DNA of 64,000 bases, from positions 1-64,000 of the forward strand of contig JBBSEF010000004.1 of NCBI GenBank assembly GCA_038240015.1, read 5' to 3'. This DNA comes from CAHJXF01 sp038240015. Lineage in GTDB: Bacteria > Pseudomonadota > Gammaproteobacteria > Burkholderiales > Burkholderiaceae_D. The position numbers and the translations under genes were made by a program. Shown here piece after piece: positions 8,752 to 17,772 of this stretch. Below the pieces are notes generated by a model. The model was not told the DNA's origin. It searched no databases and was given only the letters and a program-made list of their open reading frames with translations. Position 1 is the first letter of the stretch; every line of letters begins with the position of its first letter.

Positions 8752-10437
8752 TCATTCGTCGCGCCGAAGAACGAACACATCCGGCGTCGTGCCGTCCCAC
8801 CACCGGTTCACCACCAACCTGCGCTCGATCCGATAGCCCGGTGTCGCCCCCCCGGCAATTCGATACTCGTCGTCGTCGACCCACCACCAGCTCTTCTCGT
8901 CGTGCAATTCGTAATGCGCGTCGTAGAGAGTCCAGCCGTTGAACTCGTAGCCGCCGTCGATCCGCCGCGGACCCACGCCGCTCTGAATCAGGTCCGAGAG
9001 AGCCACCCAGCGCGTTCGGTTCCATGCAAGAAAGTCGTGCGCGGCAATCACCGAGAAACACGCGGACGCGAGCAGCAGCATGGCCGTCATCGCGCCAGCG
9101 GCCTTGCCGATCGGTCGATCGCGTGCTCGCGTGCCGAGGATCGGGAGCGCAAGCGCCACGACGATGAAGAGCATCAGCAGATAGCGATCGAACAAGTCGT
9201 GTCGCGTCGCGATCAACAAGAGAATGCCCACATACGCAAGCCCGGTCGCCGAAAAAAAAATCGCCGGCCACGCGCGCCTGATCGATTGTTGAACGGTGCG
9301 CGTGCGATCGAACAATTCGCAAGAGCCCTTCGCCATTGCAAACACGATCGATGTCGCGCCCGCAATGGCAAGACCGGTTGCCACGACCCAGAAGATCTTT
9401 TGCGGTTCGGTCTCTATCGGCAGATTCCATCCGATCAACAAGGTGTCGCGCAACATCAACGGGCCGATACCGAAATAATGCAGCGTATCGCCGGTCAATG
9501 GCATCGTGATGCGTTCGGCCAGCATGAAGGCAGCCATGCCGGCGCCGATCGCTATGGCGACGAGCGCCGGCCAACGGTTCCGCGCGACGCCACACGGGCG
9601 CGACCAGCTACCGAAACAAAAGATTGCGATTGGCAACAGGAACAATCCCAGTTCATTGATGACGACGAACAGTTCATGCGCAGAGGAATAAGCGAACTCT
9701 CCGAGCGACGCGGTCGTGATGTCGGAGATGCCCGAGAGCGATTCCTTTCTTCCGCTTTCGATCAGCCATCGGTTGAACGCCACATGCAACGCGATTCCCG
9801 CGGCAAGCGGGATCGACGCTTCGATGATCACGGCCACGCGCGTGCCGCGCCTGGCCACCCAAGCGCACGCGAAGCCGCCCAGGATCACCAAGGCGAACTG
9901 CCTGACCAGCACGGCGACCAGGCAGAGCGCAAGGCCTGCGACCAGAGCGACATTTTTCTCGCGTCGCATTCCTCGGACGATCAACGCCATCGCGACGCTG
10001 ATCAGCGCCACGAACGGCACGTCGGTCATGAACGTGTTGGCGAGCGAAAAATAAATCGGATTGACCAGCACCGTGACGGCGGCAACGAGTGCGAGGCGCT
10101 TGTCGCCCCACACTTCACGGAACAGGAAATAGATTCCCAAGCCTCCGACCAGCCCCATCACCAACGTCGAGATGCGCAGCGCCGTGAAGGAAAATCCGAA
10201 TGGCCAACAGAACAGCGCGCCCCAATGGACCATCGGTCCGAGATTGGCGCTGACGAAGCTAGGGATGCGATAGACGCCGTCGTCGACGAGGGAGCGCACC
10301 GCGAGGCCGTAGGCCCAGTCGTCCTGCACCGGAAAGTCTCCGATGGGATGCACCGCGACCCCCATCATTACCCACAGGATCGCCAGAGCGAGGAGATTCG
10401 CGGGATCCGATCGGATTTCGAAGAAACGTTTCGCCAT
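8752..10437 (-). CDS. GT-C (PMT/ArnT-like, GT39/GT83 superfamily) membrane glycosyltransferase
   Basis: 561 residues. The first periplasmic loop carries PIGDFPVQDDWAYGLA with the paired acidic residues Asp39/Asp40 expected in GT-C enzymes of the PMT_2 type. Many hydrophobic segments follow (FTALRISTLVMGLVGGLG, LANTFMTDVPFVALISVAMA), and a C-terminal soluble part with NRWWDGTTPDVFVLRRDE. Such enzymes use a polyprenyl-phosphate sugar donor on the periplasmic side. The ATG at 10437 is preferred to the TTG one codon upstream. It lies between the two paralogous large membrane proteins. The acceptor is unknown. Confidence 0.88.
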   Translation of the reverse strand: MAKRFFEIRSDPANLLALAILWVMMGVAVHPIGDFPVQDDWAYGLAVRSLVDDGVYRIPSFVSANLGPMVHWGALFCWPFGFSFTALRISTLVMGLVGGLGIYFLFREVWGDKRLALVAAVTVLVNPIYFSLANTFMTDVPFVALISVAMALIVRGMRREKNVALVAGLALCLVAVLVRQFALVILGGFACAWVARRGTRVAVIIEASIPLAAGIALHVAFNRWLIESGRKESLSGISDITTASLGEFAYSSAHELFVVINELGLFLLPIAIFCFGSWSRPCGVARNRWPALVAIAIGAGMAAFMLAERITMPLTGDTLHYFGIGPLMLRDTLLIGWNLPIETEPQKIFWVVATGLAIAGATSIVFAMAKGSCELFDRTRTVQQSIRRAWPAIFFSATGLAYVGILLLIATRHDLFDRYLLMLFIVVALALPILGTRARDRPIGKAAGAMTAMLLLASACFSVIAAHDFLAWNRTRWVALSDLIQSGVGPRRIDGGYEFNGWTLYDAHYELHDEKSWWWVDDDEYRIAGGATPGYRIERRLVVNRWWDGTTPDVFVLRRDE

Positions 10438-10498
10438 CAATTTCGTGATGGCGATGCGTGATCGCGACTAGCCGCCGGCCGGTTCATTTCATTTGCCG

Positions 10499-12577
10499 TC
10501 ACGGCGCCAGGCGAATCACGCGATATCCCCCGCATTCGAATGCCGCGTCGGCAATCAAGGTCTGCGGCCAACGGGCCGCATCGGTCGGATGCAGCAGATA
10601 CCAGGCGATGTGATCGCGCGTTGCGAGCGCTCGAAGCGCTTCGGCGTCTCCCGACCTCTCGATCGCATCGACCGCTCGCAGCCGCGCATCCCAACCGGGC
10701 GTACGTCCTCCGAAGGTAAGCCGCGCGACATATAACTGCCGCTCGGCAATCGCAGTTGACATGAGTCGCAGATCGCCTTGCGAGTCCTGCATGACGTCGC
10801 CCACCCGACCGTGATCGCGAATATATTCAGCCGCACGAATCCGACAAAGCGGAACGGCGTTGAAGTTGGCGTAGTCACGATACGTCGGAACCGCCGGCAT
10901 GGTCTGAAAGTCGGTCGCTTGAAAACCGACGCCGGCGAGAGCAATGCCGACCAGACCCACCAGACTCCAGCGCACCGGCCTCGAAACGCGGCCACGGGCA
11001 AACACCAGCGAGCCTATTCCGGCAATCGTGAACGTCACCACAATGAAATAGGCCCAGGCCATCGGCCTATTCAATAGTTCTTCCGGATTTCCCACTTGGT
11101 GATCGTCAACCGCAAGACCGAGCGCCATCACCATATAATTCACAATCACCAATATCGGAAAAATGAAGACATCGCGTGAAACTCTATTCCGGATTTTCCA
11201 GAAGATGCCGAGAAAGACGAGTATCCAGATGCCGAAAGAACAAAAGAGAATCATCAGCGCAGCGATGGCGCCCTCGACGATTCTGGGATAGTGGCGCTCG
11301 TAGAATATCGATCGAAGCGTTTGTTCTCCTATTCCCGGCTTGAACTGATCCAGCAGAATGCCGATGTAACTCCCTAACCCGCTTCCATCCAGGCGGATTG
11401 TCGGAATACGTGGAAACTGTTGGGAGAATCGAACCGTAGCAACAAAGATCAGAATGAAACAGACGCCGACCAGAAGGCGCCAGCGCAACCGCAGACCCGC
11501 AAAGAAAACGCACGGAAAGATCAGGAGCAAAAAGGCATTGGCAACGAATAATTGGGCCTTGTACATCACGCACATCAAGAGAAAACCATAGGCGACGGCG
11601 ACTGCGGCGTAGCTTGCGCGACGACATCCCTCGAGCATGAAGAGCCACGCGATCGACACGCAGGCGATGCCATAAAGCATTCCCAGATTGACCTGGGACA
11701 TGAAATGAAATCCGAGATGAGTGCTGCCGAATCCCTGTTCGTAGGCGTCGGGTAGCGTCACCACGGCGACAGCCGCCAGCAATGCAGGCCACACGCCCCA
11801 TAGCGACCCGATCAATACAAATGCGGCCAGGCCCATCAACAGAATGCCCATGGGAAGCTGAAAACTCCCGAAGGCTGCAATCGAGCTCATCGACGTCAAG
11901 GCCGACAAGGCCGCCGTCGAGATATAGCTCGCAAAGTGATAAGCAGGTGCGGGGGCGCCGGCCATCTTGATATCCGACATCGACGCCAGTCCGTGCGATT
12001 GTGCGAAGGCGCTGATTTCTCCGACATGAATGAAAATGTCCCGCCAGGCGCGAAACACCGCGAGCGACCCGCGAATTTCCATTGCAGGCTGTAGTTCAGA
12101 CGCCCACAGGGTGGCGGCGGCGCCGACGCCAAGAATGCAAAGCAGTCCCGGGAGCTCGTTGACCGGCGCCGTGTCCGCACGACGCCTGAAACGGGATGCC
12201 AGCGCGCCGGCGATCAGCGCGAGGGCCGCCAAGACCGTCACGTCGACAATCAATCCGAACGGCGACGCGAGCGCCAGAATGAACAGCAAGGTGTTGAAAG
12301 TGAAAAATCCCGTCAGCAGCCGGTAGGTCACTCCGACGCGATTGGGGACGAGCGAGCCGGTGATGCGTTCGAACATGGTTCCATAAGCCACCCACACGAG
12401 GACGAAGCCGATCAGGCAGAGCAGCGCTGCGATCGAGAGGCTATGCGTCGAGCGCAGGTGCCAGACCAGAAGCCAGCCGATGACGCCGACGAGGGCCAAC
12501 GCACGAAGCGCTGTCGTGCCGAGGGCGATGTCCTTGAAACGGAACGCCGGAGGGTTAGATGAAACGGCCTGATTCAT
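10499..12577 (-). CDS. Large polytopic membrane protein, paralogue B (putative GT-C-like glycosyltransferase)
   Basis: 692 residues, the sister of the gene at 747-2819 across its whole length. Both have a Ser/Pro-rich 20-residue cytoplasmic tip, a long run of hydrophobic segments, a conserved loop with FRAW-DIFIHV-EIS-FAQ and SMSDI-MAGAPA, and a soluble end finishing GGYRVIRLAP. Conservation is strongest in loop and helix segments such as LPDAYEQGFGS and FAGLRLRWR. No catalytic motif that I can name. Position next to gtrA, a methyltransferase and a GtrB-like GT2 again suggests the transferase of a GtrABC-like module (inference). Confidence 0.82.
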   Translation of the reverse strand: MNQAVSSNPPAFRFKDIALGTTALRALALVGVIGWLLVWHLRSTHSLSIAALLCLIGFVLVWVAYGTMFERITGSLVPNRVGVTYRLLTGFFTFNTLLFILALASPFGLIVDVTVLAALALIAGALASRFRRRADTAPVNELPGLLCILGVGAAATLWASELQPAMEIRGSLAVFRAWRDIFIHVGEISAFAQSHGLASMSDIKMAGAPAPAYHFASYISTAALSALTSMSSIAAFGSFQLPMGILLMGLAAFVLIGSLWGVWPALLAAVAVVTLPDAYEQGFGSTHLGFHFMSQVNLGMLYGIACVSIAWLFMLEGCRRASYAAVAVAYGFLLMCVMYKAQLFVANAFLLLIFPCVFFAGLRLRWRLLVGVCFILIFVATVRFSQQFPRIPTIRLDGSGLGSYIGILLDQFKPGIGEQTLRSIFYERHYPRIVEGAIAALMILFCSFGIWILVFLGIFWKIRNRVSRDVFIFPILVIVNYMVMALGLAVDDHQVGNPEELLNRPMAWAYFIVVTFTIAGIGSLVFARGRVSRPVRWSLVGLVGIALAGVGFQATDFQTMPAVPTYRDYANFNAVPLCRIRAAEYIRDHGRVGDVMQDSQGDLRLMSTAIAERQLYVARLTFGGRTPGWDARLRAVDAIERSGDAEALRALATRDHIAWYLLHPTDAARWPQTLIADAAFECGGYRVIRLAP

Positions 12578-12625
12578 GGAAACTCGCAGTGGTCATGCGT
12601 GCCCGTTCTGTCTTGCTGACGCTGT

Positions 12626-13018
12626 TTAATGTTTCTCACGAAATACAAAGTATTTTTGAGTTAGATAAGAAAACAGTACCGCAAAGGGAAGCGCCAGCGC
12701 ACCGGCGGTGTAGGGGTTCAAACCCAAAGCGATAAAGCGCCCGATGATCAGTATATTCAGGGTGTAAATCGATATCCATGCCAGCACGAATCTGAACAGC
12801 CTGCGATTATCGGAGTTATTGAATACCAAGGCGCCTTGCGTCTTGAAACTGAAGAGTATCCCAACCAATAAAGCAATTAAATTGGCGATTGCGTAGCTCA
12901 GTCCCACATAGAGAAGCCCGGCATAAATGGCGTAACTGAAGCCGGTGTTGACGATGCCAACCAGTACGAATCGGACAAGTTGGGGAAGGCCTGCTCCGCT
13001 GGCGATCTGAGGCTTCAC
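12626..13018 (-). CDS. GtrA-family membrane protein (second copy)
   Basis: 130 residues with four hydrophobic segments: LVRFVLVGIVNTGFSYAIYAGL near the N-terminus, a Phe-Lys-Thr-Gln loop, IYTLNILIIGRFIALGL, and the closing LPFAVLFSYLTQKYFVFRE typical of GtrA proteins. GTG start. Unlike the copy at 4924 it is more hydrophobic and has a different loop, so the two are not recent duplicates. Pairs logically with the GtrB-like GT2 at 15434-16420 in the same operon. Confidence 0.9.
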   Translation of the reverse strand: MKPQIASGAGLPQLVRFVLVGIVNTGFSYAIYAGLLYVGLSYAIANLIALLVGILFSFKTQGALVFNNSDNRRLFRFVLAWISIYTLNILIIGRFIALGLNPYTAGALALPFAVLFSYLTQKYFVFREKH

Positions 13019-13030
13019 GGAAATGAATGC

Positions 13031-13639
13031 CTAACCGGCGCGATCGTAAACCAGCATCAGTTCGTGATAGATGAATAATTTCCCGATCGACTCGAGGTTT
13101 CCGGGGAAATAGGAGCGATGTCCGAGCGAGAAACCTGCATGGGTCGTCAAGCGCTTGTCTTCGAGGTAATCGAGCGTGACGAAGGTCTTGTGAGTCGAAT
13201 CGCTTTCATAGCCGACCTTCCCCGGCACGACGATGACCACCCTCTCGATTCCCCTTTGCGCGCAGTCTTCGAGCAGCATCTCGAGTACGCGAGCCGCATT
13301 TTCGAAGTGCTCCAGCACGTGCGAGAGCACCAGGGTCCGGAACGTTCCGATGACGAAATCGCCGATCTCGATCCGGTCGGAAGCGCCGACGATCTGCGAA
13401 ACGCGAAGGCCTTTCGACGACAATTCCTCGACCAGGACCGGATTGAGTTCGAGTCCCATCGAACCGGCAGGCAGTTGTTCTAGCAACTGGCCGGCGCCGC
13501 ATCCGACGTCGAGCGTCGGTCCCCTGACATGCGCGAGCACCCGGTCGAGATAGGCCTGCTTGACCCATCTGCGGATCGGACTCGCGCGCCGCGCCAATTG
13601 CGATGCGGCGTACTGTTCGCCGAATTCCTCGCCCATCAT
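13031..13639 (-). CDS. Class I SAM-dependent methyltransferase
   Basis: 202 residues. Motif I LDVGCGAGQLLEQLP, acidic strand-2 end MGLELNP, and the motif-IV region RTLVLSHVLEHFENA are clear. No membrane segment or zinc site, unlike the one at 4055. The start ATGATG overlaps the stop of the GT2 gene upstream by 4 bp, so translation is coupled. The substrate is unknown; a sugar or sugar-phosphate in the same glycan is likely (inference). Confidence 0.85.
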   Translation of the reverse strand: MMGEEFGEQYAASQLARRASPIRRWVKQAYLDRVLAHVRGPTLDVGCGAGQLLEQLPAGSMGLELNPVLVEELSSKGLRVSQIVGASDRIEIGDFVIGTFRTLVLSHVLEHFENAARVLEMLLEDCAQRGIERVVIVVPGKVGYESDSTHKTFVTLDYLEDKRLTTHAGFSLGHRSYFPGNLESIGKLFIYHELMLVYDRAG

Positions 13640-14481
13640 GATTTTCCTTTGAATAACGACCGATAAAGCAACGCGCGGCCGAACGTGTTGATGCGTGCCT
13701 TGGTGAAACCGATCGCCTTGTCCGATCGCGAAATCACGAACGCCGGATCATTTGCGAATTTTTCCGTGAAGCCCTTGAAGTCGTGATATTGCTTCAAGCC
13801 CAGCGCGACGCTCCATGAACCCGGCGAGACGCGAAAACAGGAACTGCGCTTGCCCGTGTAGTAGGCATCGCCATGCGCGAGAACGCGGAACCAGTAGTCG
13901 AGATCGACCAGGTAGGGATGGCTCGCATCGTAAGGCCCCACGCGCTCGATGATCGACCGGCGGATCAGCCCGTTGCCGGGCTCGCCGATCAGGTTCGCTC
14001 CCGCGCGCACGCAGCGCCGCACCAGTGCCTTGCCGTCGATGCGGCCCGCGTGGGCGCCGCGCAAGCCACGAGTGAAGTATGGGCGACCGCGGTCGTCGAT
14101 GATCAAGCGCGATCCGAAGACCAGCGCAAGCTTTTCGTCGCGGTCGGCTTCGAAGATCGCGACGTGCTCGGAAAGAGAATCCGGCTCGATCAGGTCGTCG
14201 TGCGGAAGCAGCTTGTAGTACTTGCCTTGCGCCAGGTCCAGGCAGCGATTCCAGTTCGCATTCGGTCCCAGATTGCGTTCGTTGCGCACGTAGTGAATTC
14301 GCGGGTCGCCGCAAGCACCGACGACATCGGCCGTATTGTCGGGCGAAGCGTCGTCGACGATCCAGATCTCGAAGTTCGTGTACGACTGTCGAAGAACCGA
14401 ATCGATGGTCGCAGGCAGGAAGGCCGCGCCACGATAGGTTGGAATGCAGATCGAAACGAGTGGACGATCGACGGGCGTCAT
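13636..14481 (-). CDS. GT2 family glycosyltransferase (soluble GT-A type)
   Basis: 281 residues. PLVSICIPTYRGAAFLPATI at the N-terminus, NFEIWIVDDASPDNT, NERNLGPNANWNRCLDLAQG and the metal-binding KLLPHDDLIEPDSL identify a GT-A fold enzyme of the common cell-surface-glycan type. No C-terminal membrane helices, in contrast to the two GtrB-like GT2 proteins. It overlaps both neighbours by 4 bp. Donor and acceptor cannot be assigned. Confidence 0.9.
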   Translation of the reverse strand: MTPVDRPLVSICIPTYRGAAFLPATIDSVLRQSYTNFEIWIVDDASPDNTADVVGACGDPRIHYVRNERNLGPNANWNRCLDLAQGKYYKLLPHDDLIEPDSLSEHVAIFEADRDEKLALVFGSRLIIDDRGRPYFTRGLRGAHAGRIDGKALVRRCVRAGANLIGEPGNGLIRRSIIERVGPYDASHPYLVDLDYWFRVLAHGDAYYTGKRSSCFRVSPGSWSVALGLKQYHDFKGFTEKFANDPAFVISRSDKAIGFTKARINTFGRALLYRSLFKGKS

Positions 14482-15437
14482 GTGCGTGAGCCGACCGATG
14501 AGGGAGCAACGAAGAGTGCCCGCTCGGCCGCCATGACCCGACTGATTCCAACCAGCAGGGGCGTGCGACGGCGCGCATAGGTCAGCGGTGGAACCACCGA
14601 TCTGAATTGTATGCGCCGCGAATATATGCTCGATGACGGCGTCGCGCTGGTCATGATTCGCGGAGGGCGGCGGGCGACGCGCTTGAAGACCGAGACGATC
14701 TCGCCGATGGTTGCGGACCGCTCGGACGCGATGATCTTCACGCGCGTGTGCCCCGGTTCAAGACCCTGCATTGCCGCCTCGACCATCATCGCCGCCGCGT
14801 CGTCGGCGAAAATGTAATCGCGAATGGTGTCGAGCGGAACGAAGATCTGGATCGGTCGATTACGAATGATGCAACGGGAAATGTGTGTCAGCAGGCCCTG
14901 CGCCTTCGCGCCCGATTGGCCCACCCCATAAAGAGTTGAAATGCGCGCGATGAGCGCGCCGGCGCCGCTTTCGCTCGCAAAGCGCCCGACCATCGCCTCG
15001 TGTTCGAGCTTGGCTCGCGCGTAGGGGCCGGTCGGGGCGACAGGCGTCTGTTCGTCGATCACCGATACGCGTGAACCCGCATAGATCGCCCCGGCGGAAC
15101 TCGCAAGGGTGAAGACGCTGCTGCGCGCATGCGGAATTCGGTGGCGCGCGATCGCATCGAGCAACGAAGCCAACGCGCGGGTCTCCGAAGCGAATTCGCC
15201 CTCGGCGCTCATCAGCGTGCCGACACCCGCGGCCCAGTAGACTTCCCAGCGCCCGGCTGCGGCCGCGGCTTGCACGAAGGCTTGCGTCGCCCGCTCGATC
15301 TGTGCGTGCAGCAACTCCGGCTGACGCCACGCGAATCGATCGCTGTGTTCGAACAATCCGCTGCCGCGGCGCGCGAGCTCCCGCGCCAAAGCCGAGCCCA
15401 ACAAGCCGCCGCGGCCGATCACCCATGCGATCGTCAT
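14478..15437 (-). CDS. NAD-dependent epimerase/dehydratase family protein (extended SDR)
   Basis: 319 residues. Atypical dinucleotide-binding loop VIGRGGLLGSALA (GxGGLxGS) at residues 6-18, an internal TLASSAGAIYAG serine region and the catalytic YARAKLEHE (Tyr-x3-Lys). Further SDR features are LIARISTLYG and IRDYIFADDAA. It should act on a nucleotide sugar or a modified sugar. The C-terminal ~40 residues are basic and show no family features. It overlaps the GtrB-like gene stop by 4 bp. Confidence 0.85.
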   Translation of the reverse strand: MTIAWVIGRGGLLGSALARELARRGSGLFEHSDRFAWRQPELLHAQIERATQAFVQAAAAAGRWEVYWAAGVGTLMSAEGEFASETRALASLLDAIARHRIPHARSSVFTLASSAGAIYAGSRVSVIDEQTPVAPTGPYARAKLEHEAMVGRFASESGAGALIARISTLYGVGQSGAKAQGLLTHISRCIIRNRPIQIFVPLDTIRDYIFADDAAAMMVEAAMQGLEPGHTRVKIIASERSATIGEIVSVFKRVARRPPRIMTSATPSSSIYSRRIQFRSVVPPLTYARRRTPLLVGISRVMAAERALFVAPSSVGSRT

Positions 15438-16420
15438 CGATCAACCGATGGACGCGTGGGACGCGTGCTCACCACGTAGAGCGGCTTGCCCATCACGATG
15501 CCCATCGTCACCGCGAGATATTCGGCGATGACCCCGAGCGCCATCAAAATGGCGCCCGAAAAGAATGCGACGACGATGACGATCGAGGCCCACCCCTGCA
15601 CTTCGACCCCGCCGGTCAAGCGTCCATAAGCCGCATACGCGGCGATGGCGATTGCCAGGAAGACCGACGCCAGCCCGAACAGCGTGATCAATCGCAGAGG
15701 CCGCGTCCCGGTCGTGAGAATCAGATTCCAGAAGTGCGCGAGCAAACGGAAATAGGAATAGCCCGACGGCCGATCCATCTCGTTGCGCAAACGGATCGGC
15801 GCATGTCCGATCTGCGAAGTAATCCAGAAGAGGCCGACGTCGAGATAGACCCCGTTCCCGCAATAGGCGGCAAGCGTGCGCGCGATTTCTCCGTCGACCA
15901 GACGAAAGCTGTTGAAGCGGCCGATGCGATCGTTACCGAGTACCTTCGACGTGATCGACTTCGCGGCCCGGCTGAACGCATTGCGCATCCAGCCGTGGGG
16001 CGGCCGATTGAGCGGCTGCGCGTAAACGAGCTGAAGCGACGACGCCAACGCGTGATCGAGCAGCGTCTGGATATCGGCCGGATCCTGCTGACCGTCCTCG
16101 TCGATGGTCACCACCCAATCGCCGGTCGCGCTGGCCATTCCGGCCAGCGTCGCGGCGTGCTGACCATAGTTGCGTGAAAGCCAGACCGGACGCACGAACG
16201 AGTACTGCGTTGCGAGTTCCTCCAGAACCTTGTCGGACCGATCGGGCCCGCAATCGTGAACGAGCAGAACCTCGCCTATTACGAACCGGTGCCCCGCGCG
16301 ACTGACCTGCTCGACCGTCAGTGGAGCGATTTCAGCCAGTATGGTCGGCAAGGTTCGCTCCCCGCGATAAACGGGAATGACCAGGGAGATGCGGGTCAAC
16401 GATTCATCGTCCATAAGCAT
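15434..16420 (-). CDS. GT2 family glycosyltransferase, GtrB/DPM1-like (second copy)
   Basis: 328 residues: RISLVIPVYRGERTLPTIL (10-28), GEVLLVHDCGPDRSD, LSRNYGQHAATLAGM and metal-binding TIDEDGQQDP (105-114). C-terminal helices LITLFGLASVFLAIAIAAYAA and FFSGAILMALGVIAEYLAVT give GtrB-like topology. Same domain plan as 7689-8660, but the cytoplasmic part differs considerably. First gene of the minus-strand operon that runs to 747. An ATG at 16414 has a better-spaced GAGA and may be the real start. Confidence 0.9.
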   Translation of the reverse strand: MLMDDESLTRISLVIPVYRGERTLPTILAEIAPLTVEQVSRAGHRFVIGEVLLVHDCGPDRSDKVLEELATQYSFVRPVWLSRNYGQHAATLAGMASATGDWVVTIDEDGQQDPADIQTLLDHALASSLQLVYAQPLNRPPHGWMRNAFSRAAKSITSKVLGNDRIGRFNSFRLVDGEIARTLAAYCGNGVYLDVGLFWITSQIGHAPIRLRNEMDRPSGYSYFRLLAHFWNLILTTGTRPLRLITLFGLASVFLAIAIAAYAAYGRLTGGVEVQGWASIVIVVAFFSGAILMALGVIAEYLAVTMGIVMGKPLYVVSTRPTRPSVDR

Positions 16421-16611
16421 TTCTCATTTCGTTCGCTTCACTGCGCGTTCAATCCGTCGCAACTGCCGCGCCTCGCTGCGAGCTCGTATCGACGCGCGAA
16501 GGCCCTTCGCGTATTATCGCCGGCCAGCAAAGTACTCGAGCGCGCGGGCCTATTCGCACCATGAGGGGCAGTCGCGCGTCCGAGCATGACCATCCCTTGA
16601 CTTGTTTATAA
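16421..16611. promoter_or_regulatory. Divergent intergenic region, glycan operon / WbsX-type gene
   Basis: 191 bp separating the first gene of the minus-strand glycan operon from the plus-strand WbsX-type gene. It must hold promoters for both. It contains copy 1 of an element repeated at 19315-19345. On the minus strand that element reads TTGCTGGCC then GCGATAATACGCG, with a GATAAT resembling a -10 about 95 bp before the operon start. No convincing -35 is seen. A TTGACT lies 19 bp before the WbsX ATG but has no properly spaced partner. Confidence 0.5.
16501..16530 (-). repeat. Repeated intergenic element, copy 1
   Basis: Plus-strand GGCCCTTCGCGTATTATCGC followed by a GGCCAGCAA tail. It matches copy 2 at 19315-19345 with only a few differences, and weaker similarity continues ~25 bp further right. 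Both copies lie in divergent gaps upstream of minus-strand glycan genes and carry a GATRAT core in minus orientation. Confidence 0.6.
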
Positions 16612-17754
16612 ATGCCCGCTCCCATACCTCGATTGATTGCCTATTACTTACCACAATTTCATCCGATAAAAGAGAACGATGAATGGTGGGGTATCGGTTT
16701 CACGGAATGGACCAATACGGCCAAGGCCAAGCCGCGTTTCCCAGGGCATTATCAACCGCATATTCCGGCCGATCTGGGATTTTACGATTTGCGGGTACCG
16801 GAAACACGCGCGGCGCAGGCAGCGATGGCGCGCAAATACGGCATTGAAGCCTTTTGTTATTACCACTACTGGTTCGGGAACGGGCGACGCCTTCTCGAGC
16901 AGCCGTTCGAGGCGGTACTGAACAGCGGCGAGCCGGATTTCCCGTTTTGTCTGTGCTGGGCAAACGATACCTGGAACGGCATTTGGCACGGCGCTCCTGA
17001 CAAGGTGTTGATCAAGCAGGAATATCCCGGAATCGAAGATGAACGGACGCACTTCGCGGTATTGCTGAAAGCTTTCAAGGATCCGCGCTATCTTCGCGTC
17101 GACAACAAGCCGGTATTCCTCGTGTGGCGACCCTATGGATTCGCCGACCCGGTCGCAACGGCGAAGCACTGGCGGCAAATGGCCGCAGAGGCAGGACTGC
17201 CTGGCTTGCACCTCGTGGGAATTTTCAGAGAGGGGCATCCGGCGCCGGAAGACATAGGTTACGACGCCTCTGTATATACACATAATCCACCGCCGCGCGG
17301 ATGGGGCACGTGGCGCAATCCGCTGCGTCTTATTTACAATCGTATTTGTCTGGAACTTGGAATTCCCTCCACCTATTCGTTCGAAAAGGCAATCGAATAC
17401 TATGTCCCGGACAGCTTGCCGGCGACCCGATATCCTTCCGTGGTGAACGGATGGGACAATTCACCGCGAAGCGGCGTCAATGGCTTGGTGTTGAAAGGCG
17501 CAACCCCCGCGCTCTTTCGCAAAGCCCTGCAGAAAGCATTCAATATTACCCGCAAAAATGCAAAGACCAAAGACGGCCGTCTGGTCTTTTTAAAATCGTG
17601 GAATGAATGGGCGGAGGGAAATCATCTCGAACCTGATTTGCGCGATGGTCATACCTATTTGCAGGCCGTAGCAGATGCTCTGAAATATGAAACGGAATCG
17701 CATTGCACCGAAACGCATTCAGGCTCAGGTAGGGCTGCTCGAACAGGTTTCTGA
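16612..17754 (+). CDS. WbsX-type glycosyltransferase / glycoside hydrolase family 99-like protein
   Basis: 380 residues. The opening RLIAYYLPQFHPIKENDEWW and GIGFTEWTNTAKAKPRFPGH are the hallmark of the WbsX (GH99-like) family found in O-antigen loci, as are FPFCLCWANDTWN, GYDASVYTHNPPPRG and WNEWAEGNHLEPD near the end. Members are annotated as glycosyltransferases of polysaccharide clusters, though a hydrolase-like TIM-barrel fold is predicted. No signal peptide. No ribosome-binding site is visible before the ATG, yet the family N-terminus fits this start exactly. Convergent with the flippase gene (18-bp gap). Confidence 0.9.
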   Translation: MPAPIPRLIAYYLPQFHPIKENDEWWGIGFTEWTNTAKAKPRFPGHYQPHIPADLGFYDLRVPETRAAQAAMARKYGIEAFCYYHYWFGNGRRLLEQPFEAVLNSGEPDFPFCLCWANDTWNGIWHGAPDKVLIKQEYPGIEDERTHFAVLLKAFKDPRYLRVDNKPVFLVWRPYGFADPVATAKHWRQMAAEAGLPGLHLVGIFREGHPAPEDIGYDASVYTHNPPPRGWGTWRNPLRLIYNRICLELGIPSTYSFEKAIEYYVPDSLPATRYPSVVNGWDNSPRSGVNGLVLKGATPALFRKALQKAFNITRKNAKTKDGRLVFLKSWNEWAEGNHLEPDLRDGHTYLQAVADALKYETESHCTETHSGSGRAARTGF

Positions 17755-17772
17755 TTTTCGCGCACTCTTGCG

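Noticed and set aside
8902..10461. 519-codon open frame opposite the GT-C gene
   Set aside because: Arg/Gln/His-rich composition typical of the antisense of a GC-rich gene; no family features and the other strand is clearly coding.
16590..16611. TTGACT...TATAA as a sigma-70 promoter of the WbsX gene
   Set aside because: The two boxes are too close to be a -35/-10 pair.
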